Positions 21,836-33,218 of a stretch of 64,000 bases of DNA are shown one piece after another; within the stretch, counting starts at the first letter, position 1, and every line of letters begins with the position of its first letter. This stretch comes from Lepidostoma basale. Taxonomy: Eukaryota > Arthropoda > Insecta > Trichoptera > Lepidostomatidae. The position numbers and the translations under genes are program-made. Location of the stretch: positions 462,943 to 526,942 of the forward strand of contig JAHDVF020001035.1 of the NCBI GenBank assembly GCA_022606425.2, written 5' to 3'. The notes under the pieces were generated by a model. It did no database searches, was not told the DNA's origin, and saw nothing but the letters and a program-made list of their open reading frames with translations.

Positions 21836-22454
21836 AAAAATGTTTTATTAATCAAAGTTTTCAAAGGGCAAGAAAGAAGTTTTGTCTTGTGTAAGTATTA
21901 TAACTATGACACATAGTGCCCCTGGAAACGACACAATTTCGGCCAAACCTTCGGTAAGAGAAGAGAAGATAATATGATCAAGTTTAGGGGATATACCTTC
22001 AAAACTAGCTTGCTATTGACAAGACGAAGAAGAAAATCAAAATTTTCTTCACAAATTTAAATAAACTGATTATTTTCAATACTTGATAGAATGTTAATAT
22101 ATACATTCAAAACAATTGTTTCACTAATATTGTTTTCTTATCGTACTGGAAAAATACACGTTCAAACAAATTACAGCAGCTAAAGATAATTATTTCCTTC
22201 CATATTACAGTTATTTCATTCCCAATTCGATTACATGACCCTGAAAACCGATTCTCATCTTAACTGCATGTATTGAATACATTATTGTACGTCTGAACGT
22301 ACCATTCGATATAAAGATACCATCGGAAGTCTAATATGTCCCAATAAAACGTTCCGTTCAAAGTCGTTGACAAAGATAATGGCCAGATATGTTTTGAGTT
22401 TATTCCGTTTCCTCCAATTACCGTATAGCATTGAAGAAACCTTGAAGATTACAT
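21836..22454. other. intronic stretch, nothing recognised
   Basis: No coding pattern or terminal repeat seen. Confidence 0.4.
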
Positions 22455-22458
22455 TTAA

Positions 22459-23400
22459 CCCTTTGGTTCCCGAAATCCGATATATGGGCTTTTGCTATAC
22501 CAGCGAGAAGCGCTGAATCCGACAGATCGAAGCCATGATTTATAAAAGAACCATATACGTTTTACACAGAGTGTGAAGAAGTGAGTCAGTGCTGTATTTG
22601 TATATTTAAAAAAAAAAAGTATATTTAGAATTATAAGATTTCATTAAATCTAAAAATAATGTGGCGTAATTTTGTAGTTAATGGGCACGGCATAAAAAAG
22701 AACAGTGTTCAACCATCCAAAAAGGGTCTCAAGTCTAGCAGTTTTGTCAAAATCACATACATTTATTATACGAGTACATTACTCATAGTGTCTGGACTCG
22801 GCTGGGAATATACGAGTATTTTGCGCGCCGAAATAATACATACTTATAAAATTGACGATGGTCGTAAGAATGGTGGCTGCTGGCAGTGCACTTTTTTACA
22901 ACGTGCATGCGAAATTATATTAGTAAGTTTTTGTGTCGCTATCGTTCCAGATAATATTACGGTAACATGCGCGCTGTCGGTAAATCACATCTGTGAAGTA
23001 TCCCATCGGCCACCATTATACTATTTGTCCTGCGTTGCGCGCGCGCGCAAATTTGATTTTCTATGTTTGGTTGTATTATTATCTATTATTTATTATAAAT
23101 TGTGATAAATTCTACTCTAAATATTTTTAATAAATTTTTATTATTTTTGGGTGGTAAAGAAAACAAACAGTGAATTATGAGTGTTTGTTAATACTCATAC
23201 ATGAACACATGGAAGTTGCAGGTGTTCATGATAAAGCAGTCGAAAAAACATATAATAGATTTGTTTTAATTTTGATAAATTAAAATATTTATTTTACACA
23301 CTGTTTATAAATTATATAATACATTTTACTATAGAATTATTTTCTCAAAATTCGCGGCTATTTTGGCATGTTTATTCCAAAAGTTTCGGCAATCAAAGGG
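22459..23400. mobile_element. piggyBac-like non-autonomous element, TTAA-flanked
   Basis: Flanked by TTAA at 22455-22458 and 23401-23404. Ends are CCCTTTGGTTCCCGAAA and, on the other strand, CCCTTTGATTGCCGAAA (about 15 of 17 matching). TTAA targets and CCCTTTG-type ends are diagnostic of piggyBac elements. Length is 942 bp. The plus-strand frame at 22659-23105 (148 codons, Cys-rich second half) is inside it and shows no transposase motif; it may be chance. Confidence 0.8.
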
Positions 23401-23459
23401 TTAACTCTAGCGAATCCATGTCCCAATGCCTATTATGTTCTAGCAAAAAAAAAATCATT

Positions 23460-23760
23460 TACTCTATACTCTTGTATGAGGCACTTAATTTGTGGGGATG
23501 TTTGAACGGCTACGATTATTATGTAGAAACGACTTTCTATTCTGCCTTGCAAGCAGTAATTCGCACGTCTAAAATCGCCATTTAACGTCTCTTGGCTTCA
23601 GGTCATGTGACAACCAATTGCCTTGCTTTTGGATCATTCCCATGGCCGTTAAACGTTCTCTCACTGTTGACACACCAACATGTAATGCTTCTGCGATTTG
23701 ATTAAGTGTTTGAGATGGATTTTCATCAAGTACACCCTCTAAAATTTTGTACAATATAAA
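23460..23760 (-). pseudogene. mariner transposase fragment
   Basis: Minus strand: EGVLDENPSQTLNQIAEALH, VGVSTVRERLTAMGMIQKQG, NWLSHDLKPRDVKWRF, a stop, then CELLLARQNRKSFLH. This is the second helix-turn-helix and linker region of a mariner transposase (the IQKQGNW...LKPRDV signature). The catalytic DDE/D part is absent. No terminal inverted repeats were located. Confidence 0.82.
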
Positions 23761-23879
23761 TGTAAAAAAAACATTATTTATCAACAACAACAAAAATGTA
23801 TTTTGTATACAACACTCACTTTTTAAACAAATAAAAATTAAATATCAAAAATCATATTTGGCTACAATTGTATAATATT

Positions 23880-24000
23880 TTAAACTTTTAAATTAAATAA
23901 CTTTGTTTTTTGTATCACAATTGTGATACAAAAAACAAAATTATTTAATTTAACAGTTTAAAATGTTAAGATATCATAGTGTTTCGGCCAAAACAATGGA
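23880..24000. repeat. foldback repeat with TTTTTTGTATCACAATT palindrome
   Basis: TTTGTTTTTTGTATCACAAT is followed directly by its inverted copy to about 23943. Then AATGTTAAGATATCATAGTG and TTTCGGCCAAAACAATGG, also seen at 10385-10420 and 49285-49325. Confidence 0.6.
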
Positions 24001-24040
24001 CTATTTAATTTTATAATATTTTAAATATCTATATCATCTC

Positions 24041-24092
24041 ACTTAGAAAGGGTTGGGTAGTCCGAAACATGTTTGATATTTAATTTTAATTT
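24041..24092 (+). repeat. decayed hammerhead-like core
   Basis: CTTAGAAAGGGTTGGGTAGT then CCGAAACATGTTTG: spacing and GAAACATGT fit the foldback family near 9985, with core changes. Confidence 0.4.
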
Positions 24093-25000
24093 GTTTAAAA
24101 AGTGAGTGCTGTATACAAAGTACATTAAAATACAAAAATATATATAAAAGATCTACAACACAAAATATGGTGAACATATAAAAAATTAATTTACCTATTA
24201 CAGATAAACTCCAGCTTGAGTCTGATTCTCTTCTAAATTCCCTATTACATTTCTCCTTTAAGCGCTGATTATTTATGGTATATTCCATTATATTTATTGA
24301 AACATATTTTCAATTTTAATTTGTTATTTTATTTCCTTTGTTGTTTACTATTATCATTTCAATTGTGTACTTAATATTAAATAAGTCTATGGACGATTAC
24401 TTTTTTCTTCTTAATTTATACAAATTTAAATAATATTGTCAAACCATGTTTTTTCTGTAACATCCGAGGCACATGGCTGTACATAAAAAAAAAACATTAG
24501 ACTACAAATTCTCCAAATGGCCTACAAATTTACGACTCCAATGTTTTATATGCGTATGGGTAACCAGTCAACCAACTGAATTAAAAAATCTCATCACCAC
24601 TCCTCTGGTTACAATGATAATGTTCTATCTGCAAATTGGATTGAATCATTATTTTATAAAATGAATTTTGATATTTGAAATTTCATGTTAGACGTTCATT
24701 TATCAGAATAATATTTTTTTTAATTTTTCAGTTTATTTTTGTATAATAAATATATTTATTTTTTTAAATTTTAACTCTCATTTCAATAATTTCACATCTT
24801 AAAACGGTGATCTTTTTAGCACAGTATGAGATAGGTTTCAATCAATTATATATTACTTTTTTTATAAGGATTAATTGTATTTCAATAGAGACGAAGATGT
24901 AAATTATTTTCTGGGAATAGAATATGGTGGTGGGGGCGCTTACAGGACTTATGACCTGTCATTGGTTTAGTTAAGCAATCGCTTCATATTAACAACATTC
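24093..25000. other. AT-rich stretch, module N trace
   Basis: 24670-24715 resembles module N on the minus strand (TTTGAAATTTCATGTTAGACG). Otherwise nothing recognised. Confidence 0.35.
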
Positions 25001-25018
25001 CCCATTCCACCCTTCTTA

Positions 25019-25320
25019 CGACCACCACGTCTGACAAATTTTTGAAAGATGTATAAACACTTCACATTTTATTTTTGTTCAAACTACACAAGTGCCATCT
25101 ATTAAGATTAGATGTAAGCATTAAGAATTAAATTCATTTCACTAATTAAATAATAATTTATCATGTCTATTTCTAATTTATCACCACCACCACGTCTGAT
25201 AATTTTTTGGAAGATGTATACCATATATGCTACAATGTTGAGGAACACTTTAAATTTTTTAGTTCAATCTATACTAGCGCCATCCATTCTATATTACATT
25301 ATTATTTAATATGAAGCTGA
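25019..25320 (+). repeat. imperfect direct repeat pair
   Basis: ACCACCACGTCTGACAAATT with GAAGATGTATA and GCCATCTATT (from 25020), repeated as ACCACCACGTCTGATAATTT with GAAGATGTATA and GCCATCCATT (from 25188). Diverged, about 167 bp apart. Origin unknown. Confidence 0.5.
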
Positions 25321-25769
25321 AAGTCGTTTCTTAGGTACCATGATAGGTATAAAGTATATGTTTCAATGCATTGTTTCTACAAATAAAACACATAGAACCC
25401 TTTCGATGTAACCCAACGAATTTGTACTTTTTTGTACATGTCCCCAGCTGTGGAAATACCGTAATCAACATGAAATAAGGTCAGGAGTCGGCCATAATTT
25501 ATTGTAATTTCAGTTAGCCAAGGGGAAACTATAGCGATGTACGAGCTACTAGCTCGTACGTTATAGTGTAATTCTGTACAAAAATAATATATTTCAGATT
25601 AAGCCGGATCTCCGGCTAACCGCTTAAAATGAATAACGGACGCCACTGTAATTTATTAATTGCCCTATTATACGGGGATCTAAGTTCGTTTTTATATACA
25701 ACTCTTACTGTTTCGTGCTCTCGCCCATCTTTCACATCGAAAATTTGTTTTAATTAGTTATTTATTTAG

Positions 25770-26165
25770 TTATAATATTATTAATTTCGTCATGCCATGT
25801 TTTCCTCGGTCTGCCTCGACTCCGTACTCTTTTACATCATTAACGTATACTTTCTTAACCATTCTTTCTCCATCCATGCGTTCCATATGTCCGAACCATC
25901 GCAGCAATCCTTTCATAATTTTGTTCATAATACCTTCTTCCGCTCTACATTTATTTCTTATATCAGCATTTGAGATTCTGTCGTATATTGTTCTACCACA
26001 CATACGTCTTAGGGACCTCATCTCTACCGCATTTATTCTGCTCTCATCCTTCTTCTGCTATGTAGGTACATGCTTCCCTTCCATACATTAGGGTTGGGAC
26101 CAGAACTCCTTGTGAACGGCCGTTTTCGCTTTCAATGATAAATTCTTGTTTCCAATAACTATTTT
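25770..26165 (-). mobile_element. TTAG-family RTE-like LINE fragment
   Basis: Minus strand: ESRINAVEMRSLRRMCGRTI, YDRISNADIRNKCRAEEGIM, NKIMKGLLRWFGHMERMDGE, RMVKKVYVNDVKEYGVEADR. The frame is open for 83 codons and upstream pieces extend to 26165 (NKVNGALKIVIGNKNL). The 3' end is missing beyond 25770. Confidence 0.8.
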
Positions 26166-26264
26166 TAAAGCTCCATTCACTTTGTTGAAGAAGCAATAAT
26201 ATTTTAAAAAAACCTTTGTGCTACCAATGCACGAGTATGTAAATTTACAAGTAAAATATATGGA

Positions 26265-26535
26265 TGCGTGGATAAATGAACGGATACGTAAGGGGCGGAT
26301 GCGCGGATGGACCGATGCGCGGATACGCGGATCGGGGATGCACGGATACATGGATGCATGGATGCACGGATGAACGGATGCACGGATACACGGATGCACG
26401 GATGCACGGATGCACGGATGCACGGATACACGGATACACGGATACACGGATACACGGATACAATTGATGCATATGGATGCATATCTATGGACATAGAGGA
26501 ATATGGATGCACTGGTTTATATTGATATATATTTT
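26265..26535. repeat. GGATRCAC minisatellite, left block
   Basis: About 25 copies of an 8-bp unit, GGATGCAC or GGATACAC, with a purer core at 26337-26460 and degenerate edges. The Pro/His/Cys-rich frames on both strands are artefacts of the repeat. Confidence 0.9.
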
Positions 26536-26783
26536 GCACGCTTAATAGTAAACTGACCGATTATGGTTTAGGTCATAATTGAGTTAACATTAGACAGAGG
26601 CTTGTGTTAACGCTATCCATCTAGTTTTCACAATGTTATCTATTCGTACGTACGATAATCGTTCACAATGTTAAGGCTATCTATTCGTACGTGTTTTTCG
26701 ACTGTTTTTGTTAAAACACCGACTCATGTCAGATTGAGCAAAACTTGCTTTTTTTAGTTAAGCCGGTGTTCTATTAAGCGTGC
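26536..26783. mobile_element. 248-bp MITE inside the minisatellite
   Basis: Ends are GCACGCTTAATAGTAAAC and, inverted, GCACGCTTAATAGAACAC. GATATAT stands at 26524-26530 and 26784-26790, a likely target duplication although four extra bases sit next to the left end. The inside has a diverged direct repeat (TTCACAATGTTA ... CTATTCGTACG, twice). No gene. Confidence 0.7.
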
Positions 26784-26870
26784 GATATATGGATGCACGG
26801 GTGCATATGGATGCATTGGTGCATGGATTTATGGATACATTGATGTTGGATTCATGGATACATTGATCAT
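26784..26870. repeat. GGATRCAC minisatellite, right block
   Basis: Continuation of the same 8-bp repeat in degenerate form (GGATGCACGGGTGCATATGG, ATGGATACATTG), separated from the left block by the MITE. Confidence 0.75.
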
Positions 26871-27140
26871 TACATTATGTCATCATTAGAATGGGTCCCA
26901 CTGTCAATATTTTCCAAGAAAACATGTTGTTTGAATTCAATTTTCCCTTTAAAATATTGTATTATACAACACGCGTCAAGAGATCCCTTTGTTTCATTTT
27001 CCTCTACAAGATTCAGTGTGTTTGAGAAGCGAGTTTTCATTTTTCTATTCCATTACTGTCTGGCAGTCAGTCGACCTGCTCTTTACAGAAACAAGAAGAG
27101 CGCCATGTCTCTTGAGACAGCACTAACAAGTCACATAAAT

Positions 27141-28116
27141 TCTAATTTTCACGACGTGCAATGAACCATTTACTATACATACAGTATTTTTAAGCTTTTA
27201 AATTTTACGTATTTTAAAATGCATTGTTGGAAATAACACACGCCATATGTTGTTTCTATCATTCATGTTTTTGATTTATACTTTATTATAATAGTGAGAA
27301 ATCATATTACGAGTACAAATATACCATCTGAGGATTTATAGTTTGCTTAAAAGTTCACCGACCCTTTTCTAAAAATATTTTTACAACTCGAATGTGATTC
27401 AAAAGTAACATAAAGTCACCCTTACGGACAATTTTCCAGTATGATAAGGTAATGAAAAAATTAATAATACGAATGAAATTTACCTGTTTTGTAGACATTT
27501 TATTATAATTAATGGGAATTAGATGTTTTGCCTTTCTCAGGCATTATCAAATAGTAGATATTCTATTATATGCATTATCATATAAGACAATATCTAGAAA
27601 ACAGACGTTTTTATTAGTGACAATTATTTTTTCTAATTTTCACGACGTGCAATGAACCATTTACTATACATACAGTATTTTTAAGCTTTTAAATTTTACG
27701 TATTTTAAAATGCATTGTTGGAAATAACACACGCCATATGTTGTTTCTATCATTCATGTTTTTGATTTATACTTTATTATAATAGTGAGAAATCATATTA
27801 CGAGTACAAATATACCATCTGAGGATTTATAGTTTGCTTAAAAGTTCACCGACCCTTTTCTAAAAATATTTTTACAACTCGAATGTGATTCAAAAGTAAC
27901 ATAAAGTCACCCTTACGGACAATTTTCCAGTATGATAAGGTAATGAAAAAATTAATAATACGAATGAAATTTACCTGTTTTGTAGACATTTTATTATAAT
28001 TAATGGGAATTAGATGTTTTGCCTTTCTCAGGCATTATCAAATAGTAGATATTCTATTATATGCATTATCATATAAGACAATATCTAGAAAACAGACGTT
28101 TTTATTAGTGACAATT
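27141..28116. repeat. perfect 491-bp tandem duplication
   Basis: 27141 onward and 27632 onward are identical as far as I can compare base by base, up to GACAATTA at 27624 and 28116. The unit contains most of a TCTAGAAAAC-type foldback MITE (GCCTTTCTCAGGCATTATC, TATCTAGAAAACAGACG). A very recent duplication or an assembly artefact. No gene. Confidence 0.92.
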
Positions 28117-28124
28117 AAATAAAT

Positions 28125-28390
28125 TGATAAATAATGAAAATTAAAAAAATTATAAAGATTTTTTCTATGTTTATTTTTAGTGTAAAATCTACTTAATAAT
28201 TTTCATCTTTGACCGGTTTCGGCAGCTCGCTGCCGTCTTCTGGTCTGCTGCCGAAACCGGTCGAATACAAAAATTAATAAGTCGATTTTATACTAAAAAT
28301 AAACATAGAAAAATTCTTCATATTTTTATTTTTATTTTCATTATTTACAATGAATTTCTACCAAGAAATTTCAATCAACAACATCAATAA
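28125..28390. repeat. foldback element, ACCGGT hammerhead-like subfamily
   Basis: Arms TCTATGTTTATTTTTAGT and ACTAAAAATAAACATAGA are inverted. Core on the minus strand at 28207-28246: CAGAAGA, extra C, hairpin GGCAG/CTGCC with CGAG loop, GAAAC, CG, GTC. The right arm keeps only GCTGCCGAAACCGGTCG. Module N follows at 28335-28385. Confidence 0.7.
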
Positions 28391-28399
28391 TTTCATATA

Positions 28400-28610
28400 A
28401 ATTGATGTTTTATATTACTTCCACACATGTCTTTATTTCGACAGTGACAGGTTTCGTTAGACTCGCTGGCATCGACAAATAAATCTATCGATGCCAGCGA
28501 CCTTGGCGAAACCGGTCGCTGTCAAAATAAAGATAAAAGTGGAGATAGTTATTTAAAATGAACTTCCAACAAGAGATTACAGTGAAATCATTTGGTTTTC
28601 TTTAGTGTTA
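28400..28610. repeat. foldback element, ACCGGT subfamily with GCCAG stem II
   Basis: Two facing cores: minus strand 28438-28478 and plus strand 28484-28522, each with GATGCCAGCGA, a GCCAG-type hairpin, GAAACC(G/T)GTC, then GCTGTC and ATAAAGA(C/T) arms. Module N (AAAATGAACTTCCAACAAG) follows at 28555. Same family at 53620-53775 and 62505-62790. Confidence 0.72.
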
Positions 28611-28749
28611 ATAATTTTATATAGAGTTTTATATTATTGTCTAGGAAACAATAAAGAATCCAAAAAAATTAACATTGTTTATTCACCAGATTAATCAAAT
28701 TATAACTGACATGTTTAAAATTACGCATAGAGTACGAAAATACTAGTAC

Positions 28750-29030
28750 ATCGATATCAATAACATACTCGTGTATATTTAAAAAAAACGCTTAGATAAA
28801 ATAAAGAAAGGCCAATTGCATGCTACAACAAATATAAATTAAAATAATAGTTAACAGACGACAGTATCCAACGAAATTGATATTTAACAAAGACAAATTA
28901 AGGTCAATCAAAATATAAAAGAGTTAAAAATAATAATAAGTGGAAATAAATAGTAAAATTAATCAAAAAAGTAACACAACAATATGGTGTAATCCACGCC
29001 GAAAGGTTTTATTTGGTTATTGAAATTTCT
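28750..29030 (+). repeat. unclassified dispersed repeat, copy 1
   Basis: GGCCAATTGCATGCTAC, then AATAATAGTTAAC, then GTAACACAAC and CACGCCGAAAGG. The same order of blocks occurs at 53790-54080. In both places it comes after an ACCGGT foldback element. No coding potential. Confidence 0.5.
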
Positions 29031-29214
29031 TCTTTGTAAGTTATGAAAATAAAAAAATAAAGCTTATAGGTATTTATATTATAAGTTTTATATCACTTGT
29101 GTTTCTAGTTTAGACCAGTGTCGGAAGCTAGCTGCTATTCTCTTGTGTAAAAATTAGTGCAGCAACAATGAAAAACAAGTTAAGCTTTGCAGAAACAGGT
29201 GGAATAATTTCAGA

Positions 29215-29445
29215 TAAACTACACACTGTAAAATTCGATAATGGCGATTTTTTTATGAATTAAAACACTGTTTTTTCCACTTTTTATATTATTTTTCTTG
29301 ACGTGTTTCAAAGGCTTACCTTCATCATCGAGAGAACGATATAAACTCGCATTTGTATCGTTCTAACGATGATAAGGGGTAAGCCTTCAAAACATGCCGA
29401 GAAAAATGAACTCACAAGTGAAAAAAAAACGAGTTTTAAAGCATA
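29215..29445. repeat. foldback element with module M and two hammerhead-like cores
   Basis: Module M trace at 29218-29265 (CACACTGTAAAATTCGATAATGG, shortened in part). Arms ACACTGTTTTTTCCACTTTT / AAGTGAAAAAAAAACG. Cores at 29295-29340 (minus) and 29358-29402 (plus): TTCTC, TCGATGA, T, GAAGG-type hairpin, GAAAC. Sister of 37755-38000. Confidence 0.68.
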
Positions 29446-30230
29446 GAAAATTGACAAATGTATTACAACTAAATATGCAATACATTAAAATAAATATACA
29501 TATTTCTTCATTGATTTATTTTATATGTCCGAACCTTCATTTTTAAGTAAAAAAATTATATATTTATTTAAAAACATATTAATAGATTTTACGCATTTCT
29601 CAACATTTGAAATGAGTTTAGAAGTAAATATACAGCCCAAATATTGCAAAGATTCGGAATACCTTAAAATATTCGTTTTCGTAACAAGATATCTCTTTAT
29701 TTTAAAACATGTAAATCTCTATATAATTGCATATTCTCTAATAACATAAAAATCAGATACGGAGCTCAAAATACTCCGAGATAGTTTTCCACTCCTAGTA
29801 TGAAGGCGTTCGCCAAATTTAAATACATATTTTCCAAGAACTTCGTCTCGGGAAATTCTTTGAAATTTAATTGATTTACCAAGCTAGGATACAAAGACAA
29901 AACAAAGACCTGTTTTAGTTTAACATAATTTAAAGCGAAATGTCACGACAAATAAGAGTTTCTCTTACATATCTAAATTCCTGAATTAATTTCACTAGTC
30001 TTACTTTCGTTTCAACTATTCTTTTTACTTTTTAAAAAAGACTCCTCGTATTTAAAAGTACGAGTATTCCTGTGCTTTATTTCAATACGTGAATAATATT
30101 TACCCATAAAATATAAATAACAATTAAAAAAAACACAATTAATTATAAATGGTTATTGGAATATCGTGATAAAATAAATAATACTGAAAATTTTAAATTT
30201 ATAGAACTTATTGAACTTATGGAAATCCGT
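29446..30230. other. intronic stretch, nothing recognised
   Basis: AT-rich. The 74-codon frame at 29525-29749 has no domain. Confidence 0.4.
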
Positions 30231-30234
30231 AGTA

Positions 30235-30890
30235 ATATAATTTAAGGAGTTCCACTAAAGAACACCAAGGAGTTTGTCTACCTCGGGAGCAAAATAACAT
30301 GGAACGGTCGGTCTGAGAGCGAAGTCGACAGCCGTATACATAAAGGTCGAAAATAATATAATCGAAAAATATAGGCCTAAAACTGAGAATACTCCTCATC
30401 AAGACCTATGTATGGAGTATCTTGATGTATGGCTGCGAGACATGGTGCCTATCCGAAAGAGATAAACGGACACTAGAGGCTTTTGAGATGTGGTCCTATA
30501 GAAGACTATTAGGAATTTCCTGGAGAGACCACATTACATATGAGGAGGTTCTCCAAAGAATCGAAGGAGGAAGGCACCTGCTCAGGATCTTGCCCGAAAG
30601 GCGTGCAAGATGTATCGGCCACTTAATCCGACAAGAAGGCCACTTGCATGCCATAATGGAGGGTATGACCAAGGAGACAAACTCTAGGGGACGCCCACGC
30701 CGAGAGTACCTGGAGGACCTGTTGGTGGACGTGCGCTGCTCATCATATGCAGATTTCAAAAGAGCCGCACAAGACAGGGAAGAATGGAAGAGAAGAATAG
30801 AGGAAATTGCTGCAAACCAATCCCAGGATTGAAACCAGAGAGAGACATAATTAAAGTGTTTCATTGTAGATATTAAATAAATCTTATTGA
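30235..30890 (+). mobile_element. LINE C-terminal fragment, open for 136 codons
   Basis: VPLKNTKEFVYLGSKI-type start near 30250, then the open frame MMYGCETWCLSERDKRTLEA, FEMWSYRRLLGISWRDHITY, EEVLQRIEGGRHLLRILPER, RARCIGHLIRQEGHL, SRGRPRREYLEDLLVDV, YADFKRAAQDREEWKRRIEE and the stop near 30831. This is the region downstream of the RT domain in an insect LINE related to the GAA-tail family. One frameshift lies upstream, near 30360. The minus-strand frame is a shadow. Confidence 0.82.
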
Positions 30891-31309
30891 ATTTTACACA
30901 ACACGATTTTCACATAAAATGAAGTGGGTGCTGGCATCGATAGACTGGTGACATTGTATGACTATTTTATATACAAATAAATACACATGGTTATCATGAT
31001 TTTATATTATGCAAAAATAATCTTAAAAAAAAGTTATTTAAGAGCATTCCATGTACTATATTATTTTGAAAAAATGGTACTTTTATTTTTAACATTACTG
31101 ATTTTAAATATTTAGAACTTCCATCGGGATATTTCAGTAAGACCATTAGATTATCACTTAATTTATTTTGAACGTTTTTAACAGTTTTAATTACGCATTT
31201 ATTATAAAACAACATTTTACATTTTCAACATAGCAATACTACACTTTTACCATAACACAAATAGGCAGAAAACACACAAAGAAGAAACTCACTTTACAAA
31301 AAACTCAAA

Positions 31310-31440
31310 ACATTTTGTTTTTTTACACCAGAAGAAGGCATCGAGCTGCCAAAACCAGTCGAAGCCATAAACTTAAGCGGAATTTCATCAAATATGTACT
31401 TAATTTTTCATTTATTTTATTGTATTCAGTATACCGATTT
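31310..31440 (+). repeat. ACCGGT-type foldback relic
   Basis: CACCAGAAGAAGGCATCGAG, CTGCC, AAAACCAGTCGAAG at 31327-31365: CAGAAGA core, extra A, stem II GGCA/TGCC. One arm only. Confidence 0.5.
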
Positions 31441-31494
31441 ATTAGAAAGCTTGTCAAGAAAACAATTTCAACGTATGAAATATCGTGGCGTTAG

Positions 31495-31650
31495 CGGTGT
31501 TTTTGTATGTTTAGTCAGAGGAATCTACGCGCGTGCATGACCCGATGTATGAATGTTGAAGAACAAGAGAAATATGTCAGGAAAGGTGGCAGTCCATTAT
31601 TTTTGCCTACCTCTTTAGAAAGACGGCGTGCTGGTTAGTTAGTTAGTGTT
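31495..31650 (+). mobile_element. TTAG-family LINE 3' end
   Basis: AGGAATCTACGCGCGTGCAT, ATGTATGAATGTTGAAGAAC, CAGTCCATTATTTTTGCC, ACGGCGTGCTGG, then (TTAG)n. Confidence 0.65.
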
Positions 31651-33218
31651 TTAAAATATTCATCTTTCATTTCTAATAATATTATATGACATTTAACAGA
31701 CATCTAAATTAAACTTCAATTATGATTAAATAAAATAAATATTGAATAATTTTAAATGCCATGAATACAAATATTGAAACTTTATTTAAAACATATGGTA
31801 ATTCAAATATTATTATATTATGTAGGTGGCTTATTTAAAATAGGAAAAATATTTCATCCACAAATTCCCATTTGTTCCTCTCAGGTGCTTACCTTATTCT
31901 TCTTCTTGTTCCTCTCATGTCGGAGGTAAGACAACATCATTGCTATTTCTACCCTTGATACAGCAGTTCTAAAAAAGGATGTCGTACTGCAACTGATCCA
32001 TTCTCAAAGGTTTTCTAGCCGGGATTTTCTTCTTCTTCCGATACTTCGGTTCCATTAATATTTTCTTGGATAGTCAGTTGCAACACTTAATTTTTTGTTT
32101 CCGTTACCTTTTCTGATAGATTCTTAAGATAGATATTAATATTTCCTTTACCTCCGATAGATTTTTCTGTAAGCGTCGCCTTCCTTTAGCTGGATAGGTC
32201 CGGTTATCCGGAACTGAACATTTACCTTTCGTTCTAACTAACCGCTATGACACTGATGTAAATATCAGCAGTTACATTGCCCGGGGTTCGCGGGATCTAA
32301 TGGCTACCTATAGACGCTTGGAATTGTTGAAATTGTTGCTGATGTTACACAGTTTGGCTTTTCTTGATATTTTATACATATCCTGTTACAACTTACCAAC
32401 TATTAAAACTCAGGTATACTTGTATACTTAGCTTTAACTGTGATATAGATAGATTTTATTTATATGCAATACAAATATATGGCTTCGTGTTCCCGGGAGT
32501 TACGGTAACATATTTTAGGACATTAGTGAAATATATAAAACATTAAAAGACAATTTTACATAGGAATCATCGAGTTATGATCAAATATAAAGTTCGATAT
32601 TAAAATTATGATAAAAATAAGAAGTTGAGATGAGACAAACGAGATGAGTTAAAGATATAAGACAAAAAGATGATTCAAGTAGTTCGAGTGATGAAATAGT
32701 CCATTAAAATAAAACAATGTGTCAAAACATACATCTGAGCCAAAAATATAAGATATCGGGATGAGACTTGTATGTAAAAGATAAAACATTGAGAAATCGA
32801 TTTAAACGTTTTATTTTCTATTGTTCTTTTACATCAAGAGTAAGCTTCGTAAAAAGGGCTTTATGTCTCCTATTTTCCTTGCTATTATGGTGGATGGTTT
32901 TGTCGACTTTGCGTCGTTTAAACGATTGCCAGGTGTGTCATAGTTTTGAAGCACCATTTTTCTTCAACAATTGCATTTGTCGTAGAAACTGGTTTATGAG
33001 TCCGGCAGAGTCGTCCAGCTGGAGGACGTCTGGGTCTACGTTATCGACTTGACTAAGTTGTTTTTGACACGTGAAGAAATAAGTAATACCATGCGTGAAA
33101 GCATCTTCCCTGCACCTTTTGTTTTAATGAATACATGTTAGGAATGTATCAAATAATAAAAATATTTTATAAAGGTTTTGAAACAAATAATAAATTAATT
33201 TACTGCTGTTTTTCGCAG
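31651..33218. other. end of the first dpr12-like intron, nothing recognised
   Basis: AT-rich, with a mixed pyrimidine-rich zone at 31880-32290. Open frames at 32364-32546 and 32768-33052 have no recognisable domain. A good branch/polypyrimidine region lies just before 33219. Confidence 0.4.

Noticed and set aside
26265..26470. CRISPR-like array
   Set aside because: Units are contiguous 8-mers without spacers, in a eukaryotic intron.
26088..26539. Long Pro/His/Cys/Arg-rich frames on both strands
   Set aside because: They are translations of the GGATRCAC minisatellite in several frames.
28438..28522. ACCGGT/GCCAG family as a fully valid hammerhead
   Set aside because: The core has A6 changed to T and I found no convincing stem I, so I report it only as hammerhead-like.
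30496..30864. 122-codon minus-strand frame
   Set aside because: Antisense shadow of the LINE coding region on the plus strand.
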